A DNA stretch of 64,000 nucleotides. Origin: Bowmanella denitrificans (GTDB taxonomy: Bacteria; Pseudomonadota; Gammaproteobacteria; Enterobacterales; Alteromonadaceae). Position 1 is the stretch's first letter. Every line of letters begins with the position of its first letter. Below, in pieces: positions 1 through 10,598 of the stretch. The notes beneath the pieces were generated by a model. The model did no database searches, was not told the origin of the DNA, and saw only the letters and a program-made list of their open reading frames with translations. The DNA lies in the NCBI RefSeq assembly GCF_002887595.1, contig NZ_PEBU01000011.1, positions 157,888 through 221,887 on the forward strand, written 5' to 3'. A program made the position numbers and the translations under genes.

Positions 1-264
1 AATGTGATACTGGAGGCGATGGCCTGTGGTACCCCTGTTGTTGCCACCGACGTAGGCGGTAATGCAGAAGTGGTGCGCCAACCGGATACCGGCACCATTG
101 TTCCTTTTGATGACCATCAGGCGTTATCGGGGGCTCTGGGCAGCGCACTGGCGCATGCCTGGCAAACACAAATGATTGTCGACTATGCGGCAGATAACCA
201 CTGGGATAAACGGGTGACGCAGTTGATCGCTATCTTTGCACAACTAACCCAGGAGCGCAGATGA
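1..264 (+). CDS. Glycosyltransferase family 4 (C-terminal part only)
   Basis: The gene runs in from outside the window; only about 87 codons remain, in frame from base 1. The visible part has the GT4/GT-B C-terminal signature (EAMACGTPVVATDVGG, then a 'G.IVPFDD' stretch), which binds the nucleotide of the donor sugar. It should transfer a sugar during assembly of the EPS repeat at the cytoplasmic face of the inner membrane. Its TGA overlaps the ATG of the next gene (ATGA), so the two are translationally coupled. Acceptor and donor cannot be told from this fragment. Confidence 0.85.
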   Translation, partial: NVILEAMACGTPVVATDVGGNAEVVRQPDTGTIVPFDDHQALSGALGSALAHAWQTQMIVDYAADNHWDKRVTQLIAIFAQLTQERR

Positions 265-1613
265 CCGGGATTTACACCAAGCTGGTTTCCAGCTGTCTTT
301 TTCCTTTGCATGAAAGGCTTAAAAAGCACGATACGGTCAGAATCCGGCGTAATCTGGAAGCCAGTCAGTGGTGGACGCCTGCGCAACTGCAACAAGCCCA
401 GTCGCAGCGCCTGGCTAAATTTATACAGACTTTATATCAGCATGTGCCTTACTACCGGGAAGTGATGAATGAACGCGGACTGACACCGGCAGATATTCAG
501 TCCTGCACCGATTTGGTGAAGCTGCCGTTTTTAACCAAGGCGCTGATTAGGGAACATTTCGATGCGCTCAAATCAGATATCGCCGGACCTTTGCAACGTT
601 TTAACACCGGTGGCTCCAGCGGCCAGCCGCTGATTTTTCTGCTGGGCAACGAGCGAGTGTCTTATGACGTGGCAGAGAAGTGGCGTGCTACCCGCTGGTG
701 GGATGTGGATATTGGCGATCCCGAAATAGTCGCATGGGGGTCTCCCATTGAGCTGGGAGCTCAGGACAAAGTGCGTTTGTTCAGAGATAAACTGTTCCGC
801 TCGCAGCTCATTCCTGCTTTTGATATGACCGAAGATAAACTGCTGGGCTTTATCAATAAAATTCGCCAGGTCAGACCTAAGATGTTGTTTGGTTACCCCT
901 CGGTATTTGATTTGATCGCCAAAACCGCGGAAAAGCAGGGCATCCGGCTGGATAATCTGGGTATCAAGGTTGCCTTTGTTACCTCTGAGCGTTTGTATCC
1001 CTATCAACGTGACAATATTTCGCGGGTTTTTGCCTGCCCGGTGGCTAATGGTTATGGTGGTCGTGATGCCGGATTTATTGCCCACGAATGTCCTTCTGGT
1101 GGTATGCATTTGTCCTATGAGGATATTGTGGTGGAAATCGTCGACCCACAAGGGAATCCGCTGCCTGCCGGTCAAAGTGGTGAAATCGTTGTGACCCATC
1201 TTGGCACCAGCGAGTTCCCTTTTGTTCGTTACCGTACCGGCGATATTGCCAGCTTGTCAGACCAACGCTGTGCTTGTGGACGGGGACTGCCGATGTTGGA
1301 GTCTATCGAGGGTAGGAGTACGGATTTTGTGGTGGCGGCTGACGGTACGCTTATGCATGGCTTGGCGCTTATCTATATCTTGCGGGATATGGCGGGCATT
1401 GAAGCCTTTAAAATTACCCAGGAGACCTTGCACATGACCCGGGTACAGGTAATTGCCAAAGACAATTTAACCGACGATATGGTGTTGCAGATTCAGCAGG
1501 GCTTTAAGGCCCGGCTAGGTGATGATGTGCAGATTGAGGTGGAGCCGGTAAATGAGATTGCACCGGAAAAATCAGGTAAATACCGTTATGTGGTTAGTAA
1601 GGTTGCGCCATGA
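261..1613 (+). CDS. PaaK-like AMP-forming ligase (phenylacetate-CoA ligase family) in EPS locus
   Basis: 450 residues, similar in build to phenylacetate-CoA ligases: a Gly/Ser-rich ATP-binding loop (FNTGGSSGQP, residues about 114-123), an R-Y-R-T-G-D-I motif near 320, and a short cysteine pair (CACG) just after it as in PaaK. PaaK-like proteins in capsule and EPS loci (CapK type) are thought to activate a carboxylic acid, but the substrate here is unknown. It starts with ATG inside the stop of the preceding glycosyltransferase and ends inside the start of a 28-codon ORF, so it sits in a tightly coupled operon. Family is secure; function is inferred from neighbours. Confidence 0.82.
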   Translation: MTGIYTKLVSSCLFPLHERLKKHDTVRIRRNLEASQWWTPAQLQQAQSQRLAKFIQTLYQHVPYYREVMNERGLTPADIQSCTDLVKLPFLTKALIREHFDALKSDIAGPLQRFNTGGSSGQPLIFLLGNERVSYDVAEKWRATRWWDVDIGDPEIVAWGSPIELGAQDKVRLFRDKLFRSQLIPAFDMTEDKLLGFINKIRQVRPKMLFGYPSVFDLIAKTAEKQGIRLDNLGIKVAFVTSERLYPYQRDNISRVFACPVANGYGGRDAGFIAHECPSGGMHLSYEDIVVEIVDPQGNPLPAGQSGEIVVTHLGTSEFPFVRYRTGDIASLSDQRCACGRGLPMLESIEGRSTDFVVAADGTLMHGLALIYILRDMAGIEAFKITQETLHMTRVQVIAKDNLTDDMVLQIQQGFKARLGDDVQIEVEPVNEIAPEKSGKYRYVVSKVAP

Positions 1614-1696
1614 TTGATAGTTTGTTTTTGCTGGCGGATATTCTGGCGGTTTGCTATCTGTTTTACTGGGCCAGCAAGCAAGGAGAAGGCGAATGA
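1610..1696 (+). CDS. 28-residue putative small membrane protein
   Basis: A 28-codon frame, ATG at 1610 to TGA at 1694-1696, fills the gap between the PaaK-like ligase and the ligase/polymerase gene. Its ATG overlaps the preceding TGA (ATGA at 1610-1613), and its TGA overlaps the next ATG (ATGA at 1693-1696). This fits coupling at both ends. The peptide begins MIDSLFLLADILAV and continues with CYLFYW, giving a single hydrophobic stretch of about 20 residues and a charged tail (SKQGEGE). It would be a one-pass membrane peptide. The ribosome site of the next gene (AGGAGAAGG, 1681-1689) lies inside its last codons, so an alternative is that it is only a leader that couples translation. I recognise no family. 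Confidence 0.5.
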   Translation: MIDSLFLLADILAVCYLFYWASKQGEGE

Positions 1697-3006
1697 GGGA
1701 TATCTTCTTCGTAGCCTTTCTGTTTTATGCCATCTATTTCACTATTAAGCGCCCTTATATCGGAGTGGCGGCCTGGATATGGATTGCCCTGACCGCTCCA
1801 GCGGAGTGGGCATTTGGCTTTTCCCAGACCTTCCGGCTCAACTTTACCATAGTGCTGGTGACCTTGCTGGCATACATGTTCCACAAGGAAAAACCCAAGT
1901 TTCAATTTACCTCTCTACACTTTTGGGTGTTTGCTTTTTGGTTTTGGATGCTGGTGTCCAGTGTGTTTAGCCTGCGCTTCGACAATACCTACACCTGGGA
2001 CAAAATGATCGAATTTACCAAAGTGGTGGCACTGTTTTTATTTATCACCATGACGGTACGGAAAAAACACGAAATTGACACTCTGGTATGGGCAATTGTC
2101 CTATCGATATCCGCCTATGCTGGGATGGAAGCCCTGAAGTTTGTACTGTCCGGGGGGGGACACCGTATTATCGGGCGGGCCGGCATCATCATTGACCGTA
2201 ATGATTTGGCGGTGGCCATCAATATGTGTTTGCCTTTTGTTATTTATCTGTGGTCGCAGACCCAACATAAAATACTGAAGCTGGGATTATTGGGGCTGGC
2301 GCTGCTTAATGTGGTTGCCATCGTTGGTACTTATTCACGTGGGGGCTTTATTGGTCTGTGTATTTTGGCCATTGCGTTCTGGCTTAAATCCAAGCGAAAG
2401 ATTGTGCTGATGTTGTTAGCCCTTATTGTATTGCCTGTTGGCTACAGCTTTGCCCCGGCTGAGTGGAAGGACCGACAGCAAACTGTGGAGTCTGCTGCGA
2501 CGGAAGACGGCTCCTTTATTGGCAGATTATGGGCATGGAAAATTGCCACCTTAATTGCCCTGGACAACCCCATGACCGGGGGGGGATTTAAAGCCACCAC
2601 CGACCCTATTCTATGGTCTACTTATGCCCCTTATACGCCGCATTTCGGTCCGATAGAAACCCCGCCTATTCCGCCCGAGCTGACCCCCAAGGCGGCACAT
2701 AATATCTATTTTCAGGTATTGGGTAGTGCTGGCTTTGTCGGATTAATGTTGTTCGGCTGTATGCTGTTGTCGGTGTTGTGGCAAAGTTTCAGGAACAATG
2801 CGGGGGGTAGCAAGGGCGACAGCAAAATGACCCTGGCATCGGCAATCAGCTTGTCGTTGGTAGGCTACGGAATTACCGGGTTGAATGTCAGCCTGGCCTA
2901 TTTTGATTTGCTTTATGCCATTGTCGGCCTAGTGGCAGTGATGGCCAGCAATGCAGCACTGGCCAGAAAGCCGGATGCGGTAGCGGCACAAAGACGATTG
3001 GGCTGA
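1693..3006 (+). CDS. Putative O-glycosylation ligase / Wzy-like protein, exosortase A-associated
   Basis: About 437 residues with some ten hydrophobic segments and a long periplasmic loop after the middle, the layout of the Wzy/WaaL O-antigen ligase superfamily. The overall sequence (start MRDIFFVAFLFYAIYF, TYSRGGF in the core, AHNIYFQVLG in the late loop) resembles the O-glycosylation ligase family found beside exosortase A. It would act on the periplasmic face, polymerising or transferring undecaprenyl-linked glycan. I chose the ATG at 1693 because AGGAGAAGG lies just upstream; an in-frame start at 1651 would run over the mini-ORF. It converges on the reverse-strand glycosyltransferase with only 5 bases between. 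A second gene of this superfamily lies at 25359. Confidence 0.82.
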   Translation: MRDIFFVAFLFYAIYFTIKRPYIGVAAWIWIALTAPAEWAFGFSQTFRLNFTIVLVTLLAYMFHKEKPKFQFTSLHFWVFAFWFWMLVSSVFSLRFDNTYTWDKMIEFTKVVALFLFITMTVRKKHEIDTLVWAIVLSISAYAGMEALKFVLSGGGHRIIGRAGIIIDRNDLAVAINMCLPFVIYLWSQTQHKILKLGLLGLALLNVVAIVGTYSRGGFIGLCILAIAFWLKSKRKIVLMLLALIVLPVGYSFAPAEWKDRQQTVESAATEDGSFIGRLWAWKIATLIALDNPMTGGGFKATTDPILWSTYAPYTPHFGPIETPPIPPELTPKAAHNIYFQVLGSAGFVGLMLFGCMLLSVLWQSFRNNAGGSKGDSKMTLASAISLSLVGYGITGLNVSLAYFDLLYAIVGLVAVMASNAALARKPDAVAAQRRLG

Positions 3007-3011
3007 TATCG

Positions 3012-4178
3012 TTATTTTACGGTATCAAGCAGCTCGGCAATTTGCGCGACTCTTGTCATCCAGTCCTGCCGAGACGCATACTCAAAGCCCGCTTCGGTTT
3101 TGTGATAATTCCCGGCAATAATCCCGTCTATTCGTTGTTGCCACTCAGATGGCGTGGCTGCAATATCCACGTAGTGCTCAATACCAGGCACCGACGGCAG
3201 AGGGCAACTGACCACAGGTTTTTTGACTGCCAGGTACTCATTCAGCTTAAGTGGATAGGCATGTTGTGCCCATAAGCTGGGTGAGGTGTCATAACACATC
3301 AACAAGCAATCCATCGTTGCCGCAATAGCTGGCAGTTCCATATGTGACTTTGGCCCGTGCAACTGCACATTGGGCATGGCTTTTAACTGGTCAAATGCTG
3401 CTTGTTTTGCCCCCATCTGGCCTACCGGGCCAACCAGGTGAAGAGTCGCATGGCTGATATGCTTGGCTATCCATAGCAAGGCATCCATATCCAGCTTAAG
3501 ATTGATACTGCCAATATAGGCAATATTGGTTTTTTGTCCGGTTCTGGGCCTGTTGTCAGTAGCCGCATAAGCAGAGAAGTGAGCGAAGTCGACGCCATTA
3601 TGCACTGTTTCCACTTCGGCTCGGCCATAGGTCTGACCAAGCTCAGAGCTCACCCCCACCGAAGGCGTAATCACCAAGTTAGCGCTTTTCATCAGACGGG
3701 CTTCATTGTGCCTTAATTCCTGACTGAACTCGCCTTGTTTGGAAAAATTATCATAGGGGTGATAGACCAAAATATCATGGTCGATAACATCCATATAAGG
3801 GCTGTAGGCAGGGTGGAATATATATAGTACTCGTTGTTTTTGTCTGTTGGTATAACGGCTTAAACGCTGACCAAAATGTCGCATTGCCCATCTATCCACA
3901 ACCGGCAGCTTAGGCATTCTGAACTGCAAACTGGACGGTAAATACAGTTGCACATTGTCGGTATGTTGGGTGCGACCTGTAGGCTGTTTGAATAAGGCTG
4001 CAGGAGAAGGTAGCTGCCAGCTGTAAGGTAAACCATTGGAATACAGCACCTCGGCGAATTGCCCCATGCGTGACAGCAATTGCTGCCTGTTCATCCATTG
4101 TGAAAACCAGGGGTTGGGAGCTAACGCTATCATGCTAAAGGCCGCCAGCTTGTTTAAACTATCACTTTGGTGCTGCAT
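3012..4178 (-). CDS. Glycosyltransferase (GT4-like)
   Basis: 388 residues, GT-B type. The N-terminal half has FHPAYSPYMDVI and YHPYDNF; the C-terminal half has the nucleotide-binding features (NIAYIGSIN, VGPVGQ, YPLKLNEYLAVKKPVV). This resembles TuaH-type and other family 1/4 transferases that add a sugar during exopolysaccharide assembly in the cytoplasm. It is the last gene of a reverse operon: acyltransferase, flippase, this gene. The flippase stop is 10 bases from its start. Donor and linkage are not evident. Confidence 0.8.
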   Translation of the reverse strand: MQHQSDSLNKLAAFSMIALAPNPWFSQWMNRQQLLSRMGQFAEVLYSNGLPYSWQLPSPAALFKQPTGRTQHTDNVQLYLPSSLQFRMPKLPVVDRWAMRHFGQRLSRYTNRQKQRVLYIFHPAYSPYMDVIDHDILVYHPYDNFSKQGEFSQELRHNEARLMKSANLVITPSVGVSSELGQTYGRAEVETVHNGVDFAHFSAYAATDNRPRTGQKTNIAYIGSINLKLDMDALLWIAKHISHATLHLVGPVGQMGAKQAAFDQLKAMPNVQLHGPKSHMELPAIAATMDCLLMCYDTSPSLWAQHAYPLKLNEYLAVKKPVVSCPLPSVPGIEHYVDIAATPSEWQQRIDGIIAGNYHKTEAGFEYASRQDWMTRVAQIAELLDTVK

Positions 4179-4188
4179 TGATATCTCC

Positions 4189-5676
4189 TTACCGGTGCCT
4201 GATTTTCTGTATCAGCATATCTTGGATGTGGCGTTCCGGGCCGTCAGGGCGGCCTTGCACCAGCCATAAACCCAGGTTTGTCAGAACATAAATAACACCG
4301 CCGCATATCAGCAACAGCAACAGCTCTGTTATTGACGCAGATGCGGGCGGCGTAACAGGCACCGAAATGCTGTGGTAAAACAGCTTTGCACAGCCCAGGT
4401 ACATCACCCCGGCACTGACTAGCGGGCGAAAGATACAGCCAAGATAATGCCAGATACTAAGCTTCAGACTGATACAAATAGCCCCGGTGAAAACGGGGAA
4501 CATCATAATGCTGGTGGCCAATACCGCATAAGCGGCACCGATGTATCCTTGTGCGGTGATAAGATAAAACATCAGGCCTAACATCAGGCTGACCCTTAAG
4601 CCCAGCAATGCCGTGGTGTATTTGGGTTTTCCCATGGCCATAAACACATAACCCACATTAGTGTTAAGGCAGATAAAAGCACTGGCAAAGGCCAGGATAT
4701 GCAGTATTGGTATCACTTCTAACCACTGCTCGCCCAACACAACAGGGACAAATGTCGGTGCTATCAGGGCCAGTCCCAGACTGGATGGAATCCCCACCAT
4801 GGCAATGGATGACAAAACCTTAGTATACAAGGCTTTCAGTTCAGACTTGTTATGGGCTACCTTGGCATAGCCTGGATAGGTTGCCCGGTTTACTGAAGCA
4901 ACAAATTCCGTGCTGGGCAGGTTGGCGAATTCATCACCAACATTGTAGTGCCCCACATATTGCACACCAGCCAGCTTGCCGATAATCAGGTCTTTCGCCT
5001 TCAGGTTCATATAGGTCAGTATATTGTTAATCAGCAACCAGCCGCTAAAGGCATAGAGTTCTTTCCATTTAGACAAACAAAATGCCGGGCGATAGTGGCT
5101 CATCATATAAGAAAGGCTCAGCCGTATTAGTGCATTGAACAGCATGCCAATGGCTAGTGCCCAATAGTTTCGCAGGATAAAGGCCAGTATCAGGGTCACC
5201 ACTACTGACAACACTTTGGTGGTAAATTCAAAGGCAAATTCACGCTTGAAATTTAATTCCTTACGAAAATTCACCGTGCCAATATTAGTCAGGCCATTAA
5301 TGACAAACATCACTGACAGACAATACACCAGACTGCTTACCCGGCCATCCTGATAAAAATCGGCCAACGGTGCGGCCGCAAACAACATAAGTAGGCAAGC
5401 TAACAGGCCAAACAAGGCTTTAATGGTCCAGGAGGTATTGTAATGACTCTCATCGGCTTGTTGTTTTTGAATCAGAACCAGATCAAAACCAAATGCATTA
5501 ATTAACTCAATCAGGGCAAAGGCCGACATCACCAGAGCTATCAGGCCAAAGTCTTCCGGGGCCAGCAATCTTGCCAGCACAATAGTGCTCACTAATCCCA
5601 GGGATTTAACCGATAATCTTAACGCTACCATCAGCATGGCGCCCGACAGTACTTTACTTCCGTGGGATGATTCCAT
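4189..5676 (-). CDS. Wzx-like polysaccharide flippase (MOP superfamily)
   Basis: 495 residues with 12 to 14 hydrophobic segments. The N-terminus (LSGAMLMVALRLSVKSLGLV, then ARLLAPEDFGLIALV) is characteristic of WzxC/TuaB-type lipopolysaccharide flippases of the MOP exporter superfamily. It should translocate undecaprenyl-linked repeat units across the inner membrane for the Wzy-type pathway. It lies between a membrane acyltransferase and a glycosyltransferase in one reverse-strand transcription unit, consistent with EPS or O-antigen assembly. Confidence 0.88.
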   Translation of the reverse strand: MESSHGSKVLSGAMLMVALRLSVKSLGLVSTIVLARLLAPEDFGLIALVMSAFALIELINAFGFDLVLIQKQQADESHYNTSWTIKALFGLLACLLMLFAAAPLADFYQDGRVSSLVYCLSVMFVINGLTNIGTVNFRKELNFKREFAFEFTTKVLSVVVTLILAFILRNYWALAIGMLFNALIRLSLSYMMSHYRPAFCLSKWKELYAFSGWLLINNILTYMNLKAKDLIIGKLAGVQYVGHYNVGDEFANLPSTEFVASVNRATYPGYAKVAHNKSELKALYTKVLSSIAMVGIPSSLGLALIAPTFVPVVLGEQWLEVIPILHILAFASAFICLNTNVGYVFMAMGKPKYTTALLGLRVSLMLGLMFYLITAQGYIGAAYAVLATSIMMFPVFTGAICISLKLSIWHYLGCIFRPLVSAGVMYLGCAKLFYHSISVPVTPPASASITELLLLLICGGVIYVLTNLGLWLVQGRPDGPERHIQDMLIQKIRHR

Positions 5677-5708
5677 TTAACCTTGAATATGTTGAGTAAA
5701 AAGCCCGC

Positions 5709-7703
5709 CTATTTAACGGTAGCCATTCCATGGCTGTCAACCTGAGCCCGCTGCCAATGCTGAGTTATTTTTCTGGCAATAAGTTTTGCCCCATACAAAC
5801 TGGGATGATTATCATCAAAGTAAAGGGCATGACCATTTTTCACTGCGGCGCATTGCATATTCTGGCAAAACAGATCTGCGGTATGTATGGCTGTTAGTTT
5901 GTCTGAAAAGGGTAATGCATTGAGCTTTTTTAAAATAAATTGATTATCGTTCTGGTAGTCAGTCACAGAACTCTGTTGCTGCAAATTAAGCGGATAACTG
6001 TTGGAAAAAATATTTTTAGGTACAACCAGTTTTTGTATGTGATGTCGAAGCTCAGGGACTGGGTAAATAACAAAAACATGCTTACCGGCTTTCAATAGGC
6101 TGTCGATTATCTCTTCAAATCCCTGCCAGTACTTTTCCCTGACTTCTTCTAAGCTCAGGGCTTTCGACGGACCAGAAAGAAAATATTCTGCCGAGGTCCA
6201 GTGCTGATGGCGATAGAAGCCGTTCAAATAAGCGTTGTACCTGAAATTAAGTACGACATTGGTAATGTGTTGATTACTTGTCAGGGCGTCTATGGAATCC
6301 GCCAACCAGTTCTTACATCCAGCGGAGATGATCTCCAGGTACTGGGCTGGTGGACAAGAACTGAAGGTCAGGTGCAGCAGTCCCTCTCCAGTCTCGTCCA
6401 GCTCTTCACCCAAAGAATAGGCAAGCTCTACGCCATGGCTGTCGCCAAAAACTGCCCAGGTTGTATTTGGGGTGAAGTATCTGCAAGCCTCCTGTGGCAT
6501 TAGGTATTGCGTCGTACTGGTATGACATTGCTGCCGGTACGGGCTGGATTTAACCGAAGCGGTATAGTCTGTGACCTCAAACCTTTCGGGGAGGCCATTT
6601 TGTAGGCTAAGCACGGCCATAACCAAAGCCACAAACGCCATGCCTGCCCCAGACAGGACAAAAATTCGCGTTCGCGATACTTTTTCTTTGTTCCTAAAGG
6701 GGGCTTCGACAAAACGCCAGCTAAAATAAGCCAGAGTAATACTCAGCATAATCAACAGGGCAAAGGTGGTTGGGGTGGGAGGGCTAAGAGATTTTGCTCT
6801 GACCAGTGCAAAGATCGGTTGGTGCCACAAGTAGAGTGAATAAGATATCAATCCCAAGAACACCATCCACGGGTGAATAAGTAGCTTGGCAACCATGGTT
6901 GCAGGCGTGCAATACAATATCAGTGCGACAGTAGCAGCAACCGGTAACAGAGTGGCCGGCCCTGGCCAGGAATAGCTGCTGTTAAATACATAAAATGAAA
7001 CCAGTAATACCAATAATGCCGTTAGACAGATAGCTTCGCGCTGTATCACCGATACTCTTAGTTTGTCGCGATTAATCAAGGCGGCCAGCGCACCCGCCAT
7101 CAATTCCCAGCTACGACTGAAAATCAGGTAAAAGTTGGCATTACTTTGTTCGCTGGCGGCCAGCCAGAGCGCCCAGGCAAATGAAAGTGCCGCTAACGCC
7201 AGAATACAGCCTCCCATCCAGTGCTTTTTTGTTTGCCACAAGCTGGCGATTAACAATGGGAAAAAAATATAGAATTGCTCTTCTACTGCCAGGCTCCAGG
7301 TATGTAACAGGGGAAACTCTTCTGCTGTCGTATTAAAGTAGCCTGCATCAAAATAGAAAAAAATATTGGAAACAAAAGCGATAACCGCCAGAGCGCTGCG
7401 GGCAAAATGCTCCAGTTCGCTGGCGCTCAATAGGCAATACGCCAGAAGTGTCGTGACCGCCAACATAAAAAACAGGGCTGGTAAAATGCGCCTGGCGCGT
7501 CTTTCATAGAAATTGACAATGGAAAAACGATTCTTAGCCAGATCATCAAGAATAATCGAGGTAATCAGGTACCCACTAAGTACAAAGAAAATATCCACAC
7601 CGATAAAGCCGCCATTAAAACCGGGGAATCCAGCATGAAAAAACAGTACTGGCATAACAGCAACGGCGCGCAGCCCATCGATTTCTTTTCTGTAACTTAG
7701 CAA
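5709..7703 (-). CDS. Acyltransferase 3 / SGNH fusion, OafA-type polysaccharide O-acetyltransferase
   Basis: 664 residues. The N-terminal 360 or so form an acyltransferase-3 membrane domain (YRKEIDGLRAVAVMPVLFFH, then FFVLSGYLIT; about ten membrane segments). The C-terminal 280 are a periplasmic SGNH-type domain with the block I motif FGDSHG and a late block with a catalytic-type Asp/His (DDNHPSLYGAKL). Proteins of this build, such as OafA, carry acetyl groups across the membrane and transfer them to surface glycan. It is the first gene of the reverse operon; its promoter must lie in 7704-7930, shared with the divergent wlbA. Confidence 0.9.
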   Translation of the reverse strand: MLSYRKEIDGLRAVAVMPVLFFHAGFPGFNGGFIGVDIFFVLSGYLITSIILDDLAKNRFSIVNFYERRARRILPALFFMLAVTTLLAYCLLSASELEHFARSALAVIAFVSNIFFYFDAGYFNTTAEEFPLLHTWSLAVEEQFYIFFPLLIASLWQTKKHWMGGCILALAALSFAWALWLAASEQSNANFYLIFSRSWELMAGALAALINRDKLRVSVIQREAICLTALLVLLVSFYVFNSSYSWPGPATLLPVAATVALILYCTPATMVAKLLIHPWMVFLGLISYSLYLWHQPIFALVRAKSLSPPTPTTFALLIMLSITLAYFSWRFVEAPFRNKEKVSRTRIFVLSGAGMAFVALVMAVLSLQNGLPERFEVTDYTASVKSSPYRQQCHTSTTQYLMPQEACRYFTPNTTWAVFGDSHGVELAYSLGEELDETGEGLLHLTFSSCPPAQYLEIISAGCKNWLADSIDALTSNQHITNVVLNFRYNAYLNGFYRHQHWTSAEYFLSGPSKALSLEEVREKYWQGFEEIIDSLLKAGKHVFVIYPVPELRHHIQKLVVPKNIFSNSYPLNLQQQSSVTDYQNDNQFILKKLNALPFSDKLTAIHTADLFCQNMQCAAVKNGHALYFDDNHPSLYGAKLIARKITQHWQRAQVDSHGMATVK

Positions 7704-7918
7704 TGTTCATCCCTCTGTTTTACAACAACATAACGCAGTCGCTGATCGTGTTTGTAATCTGAAAGTCAGTTCACTGTGTTGATTGCAAAGAGCAATGATA
7801 AACGCAAAGTACAGAGATTAGATACCTGGTGTATCTTATTTCTTAAGTCGGTAGCCACTGAGGCCTATTTGGCTCTATCATATCCAACAACTGATGACGC
7901 TATGTATTAATGAGTTAG

Positions 7919-8884
<966 letters not shown>

Positions 8885-8887
8885 ATA

Positions 8888-9475
8888 ATGGCAAATTATC
8901 AGGTTCATGAAAGCGCTATTGTTGATGCGGGCGCACAAATAGGTGAAGGGTCGCGTATTTGGCATTTTGTGCATGTGTGTAGCCAAGCCAAAATAGGCAA
9001 AGGCGTATCCCTGGGGCAAAATGTGTTTGTGGGTAATCGGGTGGAAATCGGCGATAACTGCAAGATTCAGAACAATGTCTCGGTATATGACAATGTATAT
9101 CTGGAAGACGATGTGTTTTGTGGTCCCAGCATGGTATTCACTAATGTCTATAACCCCAGATCGCAGATAGAGCGCAAAGCCGAATACCGGGACACCCGGG
9201 TCAGACGCGGTGCCACTTTGGGAGCCAACTGTACTATCGTTTGTGGCGTGACCATCGGTGAATGCGCCTTTGTTGGTGCCGGCGCTTTGGTCAATAAAGA
9301 TGTGCCCGATTATGCCCTGGTGGTCGGCGTGCCGGCCCGGCATATTGGCTGGATGAGTGAATTTGGTGAACAGCTGGACCTGCCACTGGCCGGCGACGCT
9401 GAAACGCAATGTCCTCGCTCAGGTGACATATACCGTCTTAGTCAGGGGCGGGTCGTTAAAGTAACAGAGGCATAA
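8888..9475 (+). CDS. wlbB: UDP-2-acetamido-3-amino-glucuronate N-acetyltransferase WlbB/WbpD
   Basis: 195 residues of hexapeptide repeats ([LIV]-G-x4, residues about 10-160) that fold as a left-handed beta helix. It ends with the usual '[13 protein letters not shown]' motif of this transferase family. It transfers acetyl from acetyl-CoA to the 3-amino group made by WlbC, giving UDP-GlcNAc(3NAc)A. It sits between wlbA and wlbC with gaps of 3 and 2 bases, so one transcript is expected. The chemical order is WlbA, WlbC, then WlbB. Confidence 0.92.
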   Translation: MANYQVHESAIVDAGAQIGEGSRIWHFVHVCSQAKIGKGVSLGQNVFVGNRVEIGDNCKIQNNVSVYDNVYLEDDVFCGPSMVFTNVYNPRSQIERKAEYRDTRVRRGATLGANCTIVCGVTIGECAFVGAGALVNKDVPDYALVVGVPARHIGWMSEFGEQLDLPLAGDAETQCPRSGDIYRLSQGRVVKVTEA

Positions 9476-9477
9476 CG

Positions 9478-10584
9478 ATGCAGTTTATCGATTTGCAAGC
9501 GCAGTACCGCCATTTGCAGGCACGTATTGATGGTCGGATTGCTAAGGTGTTGGCCCATGGACACTATATTCTTGGGCCGGAAGTGGCGGAATTAGAGGAC
9601 CAGTTGGCCGAATACGTTGGTGTGAAACACTGTGTCACTTGCGCCAATGGCACAGATGCGTTGCAACTGGCCTTAATGGCGCTGGGTATAGGGCCTGGCG
9701 ACGCGGTTTTTTGTCCGACTTTTACATTTTTTGCCACCGCTGAAGTAGTGCCTTTAGTGGGTGCATCGCCAGTGTTTGTCGATGTTGACCCACAATCTTA
9801 CAATATTTGTCCTGCCGATTTACGCGCCAGAATTGCAGCGACTATCAAAACCGGAAAGTTAACCCCCAAGGCCATTATTGCCGTGGATCTTTTTGGCCAG
9901 CCTGCCGATTACGCCCAGCTATCTGCGATTGCTGAAGAGTTTGGACTGCTGTTAATCGAGGACAGCGCACAGGGCTTTGGCGGTAGTTTAGATGGCAAGC
10001 GTGCCGGTAGTTTTGGTCATGTTGCGACCACCAGCTTTTTCCCGGCCAAACCCTTGGGATGTTATGGCGATGGTGGGGCGCTATTTACTGACCGGGATGA
10101 TTTGGCAGAATTGCTGCGCTCACTGCGTTTACACGGTAAAGGGCAGCACAAGTATGATAATGTACGTATCGGTTTAAACAGCCGTCTGGATACTTTGCAA
10201 GCCGCTATTTTGCTGGAAAAACTGGCAGCGTTTCCTGCAGAATTAACCAGGCGCAATCAGGTGGCTGATGCATATCATCGAGCTGCTGAAGGGAAGTTTG
10301 GTCTGCCCTTGGTGGCACCGCAGTTCACCAGTTCCTGGGCTCAGTACTGTTTGCTCAGCGAAGACAGAACAGCCGTGATGGAAAGACTAAAGCAAGCCGG
10401 TATTCCCACCGCCATTTATTATCAAACCTGTATGCACCAACAAAGTGTATTTAAGGCCGGAATTGGCGAAGATGAACATTTTCCGGTGGCAGAGAGACTG
10501 GCCGGGCAGATATTCAGTTTGCCAATGCATGGCTATATGAGTAACGAGGAATTGCAGCAGATAACCGCAGCTATTTCGGCCTGA
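9478..10584 (+). CDS. wlbC: UDP-2-acetamido-3-oxo-glucuronate aminotransferase WlbC/WbpE
   Basis: 368 residues, DegT/DnrJ/EryC1 family fold-type I aminotransferase. The start MQFIDLQAQY is typical; the PLP-binding Asp lies in LLLIEDSAQGFGG (about 162) and the Schiff-base lysine in TTSFFPAKPLGCYGDGG (Lys 191). It transaminates the 3-keto sugar made by WlbA. It is the last gene of the wlb operon and is followed by a strong hairpin terminator at 10599-10622. The UDP-GlcNAc 6-dehydrogenase (WlbE/WbpA) and 2-epimerase (WlbD/WbpI) of the full pathway are not next to it. Confidence 0.93.
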   Translation: MQFIDLQAQYRHLQARIDGRIAKVLAHGHYILGPEVAELEDQLAEYVGVKHCVTCANGTDALQLALMALGIGPGDAVFCPTFTFFATAEVVPLVGASPVFVDVDPQSYNICPADLRARIAATIKTGKLTPKAIIAVDLFGQPADYAQLSAIAEEFGLLLIEDSAQGFGGSLDGKRAGSFGHVATTSFFPAKPLGCYGDGGALFTDRDDLAELLRSLRLHGKGQHKYDNVRIGLNSRLDTLQAAILLEKLAAFPAELTRRNQVADAYHRAAEGKFGLPLVAPQFTSSWAQYCLLSEDRTAVMERLKQAGIPTAIYYQTCMHQQSVFKAGIGEDEHFPVAERLAGQIFSLPMHGYMSNEELQQITAAISA

Positions 10585-10598
10585 GTGACTGATATAAG

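Noticed and set aside
573..1199. 208-codon reverse frame inside the PaaK-like gene
   Set aside because: Lies fully antisense to a gene with clear family motifs; its translation has no domain-like features. The same applies to other long antisense frames in the window.
1651..1692. Longer N-terminus for the O-glycosylation-ligase-like protein
   Set aside because: Runs over the 28-codon frame and its Arg-rich start does not suit the family; a strong ribosome site supports ATG 1693.
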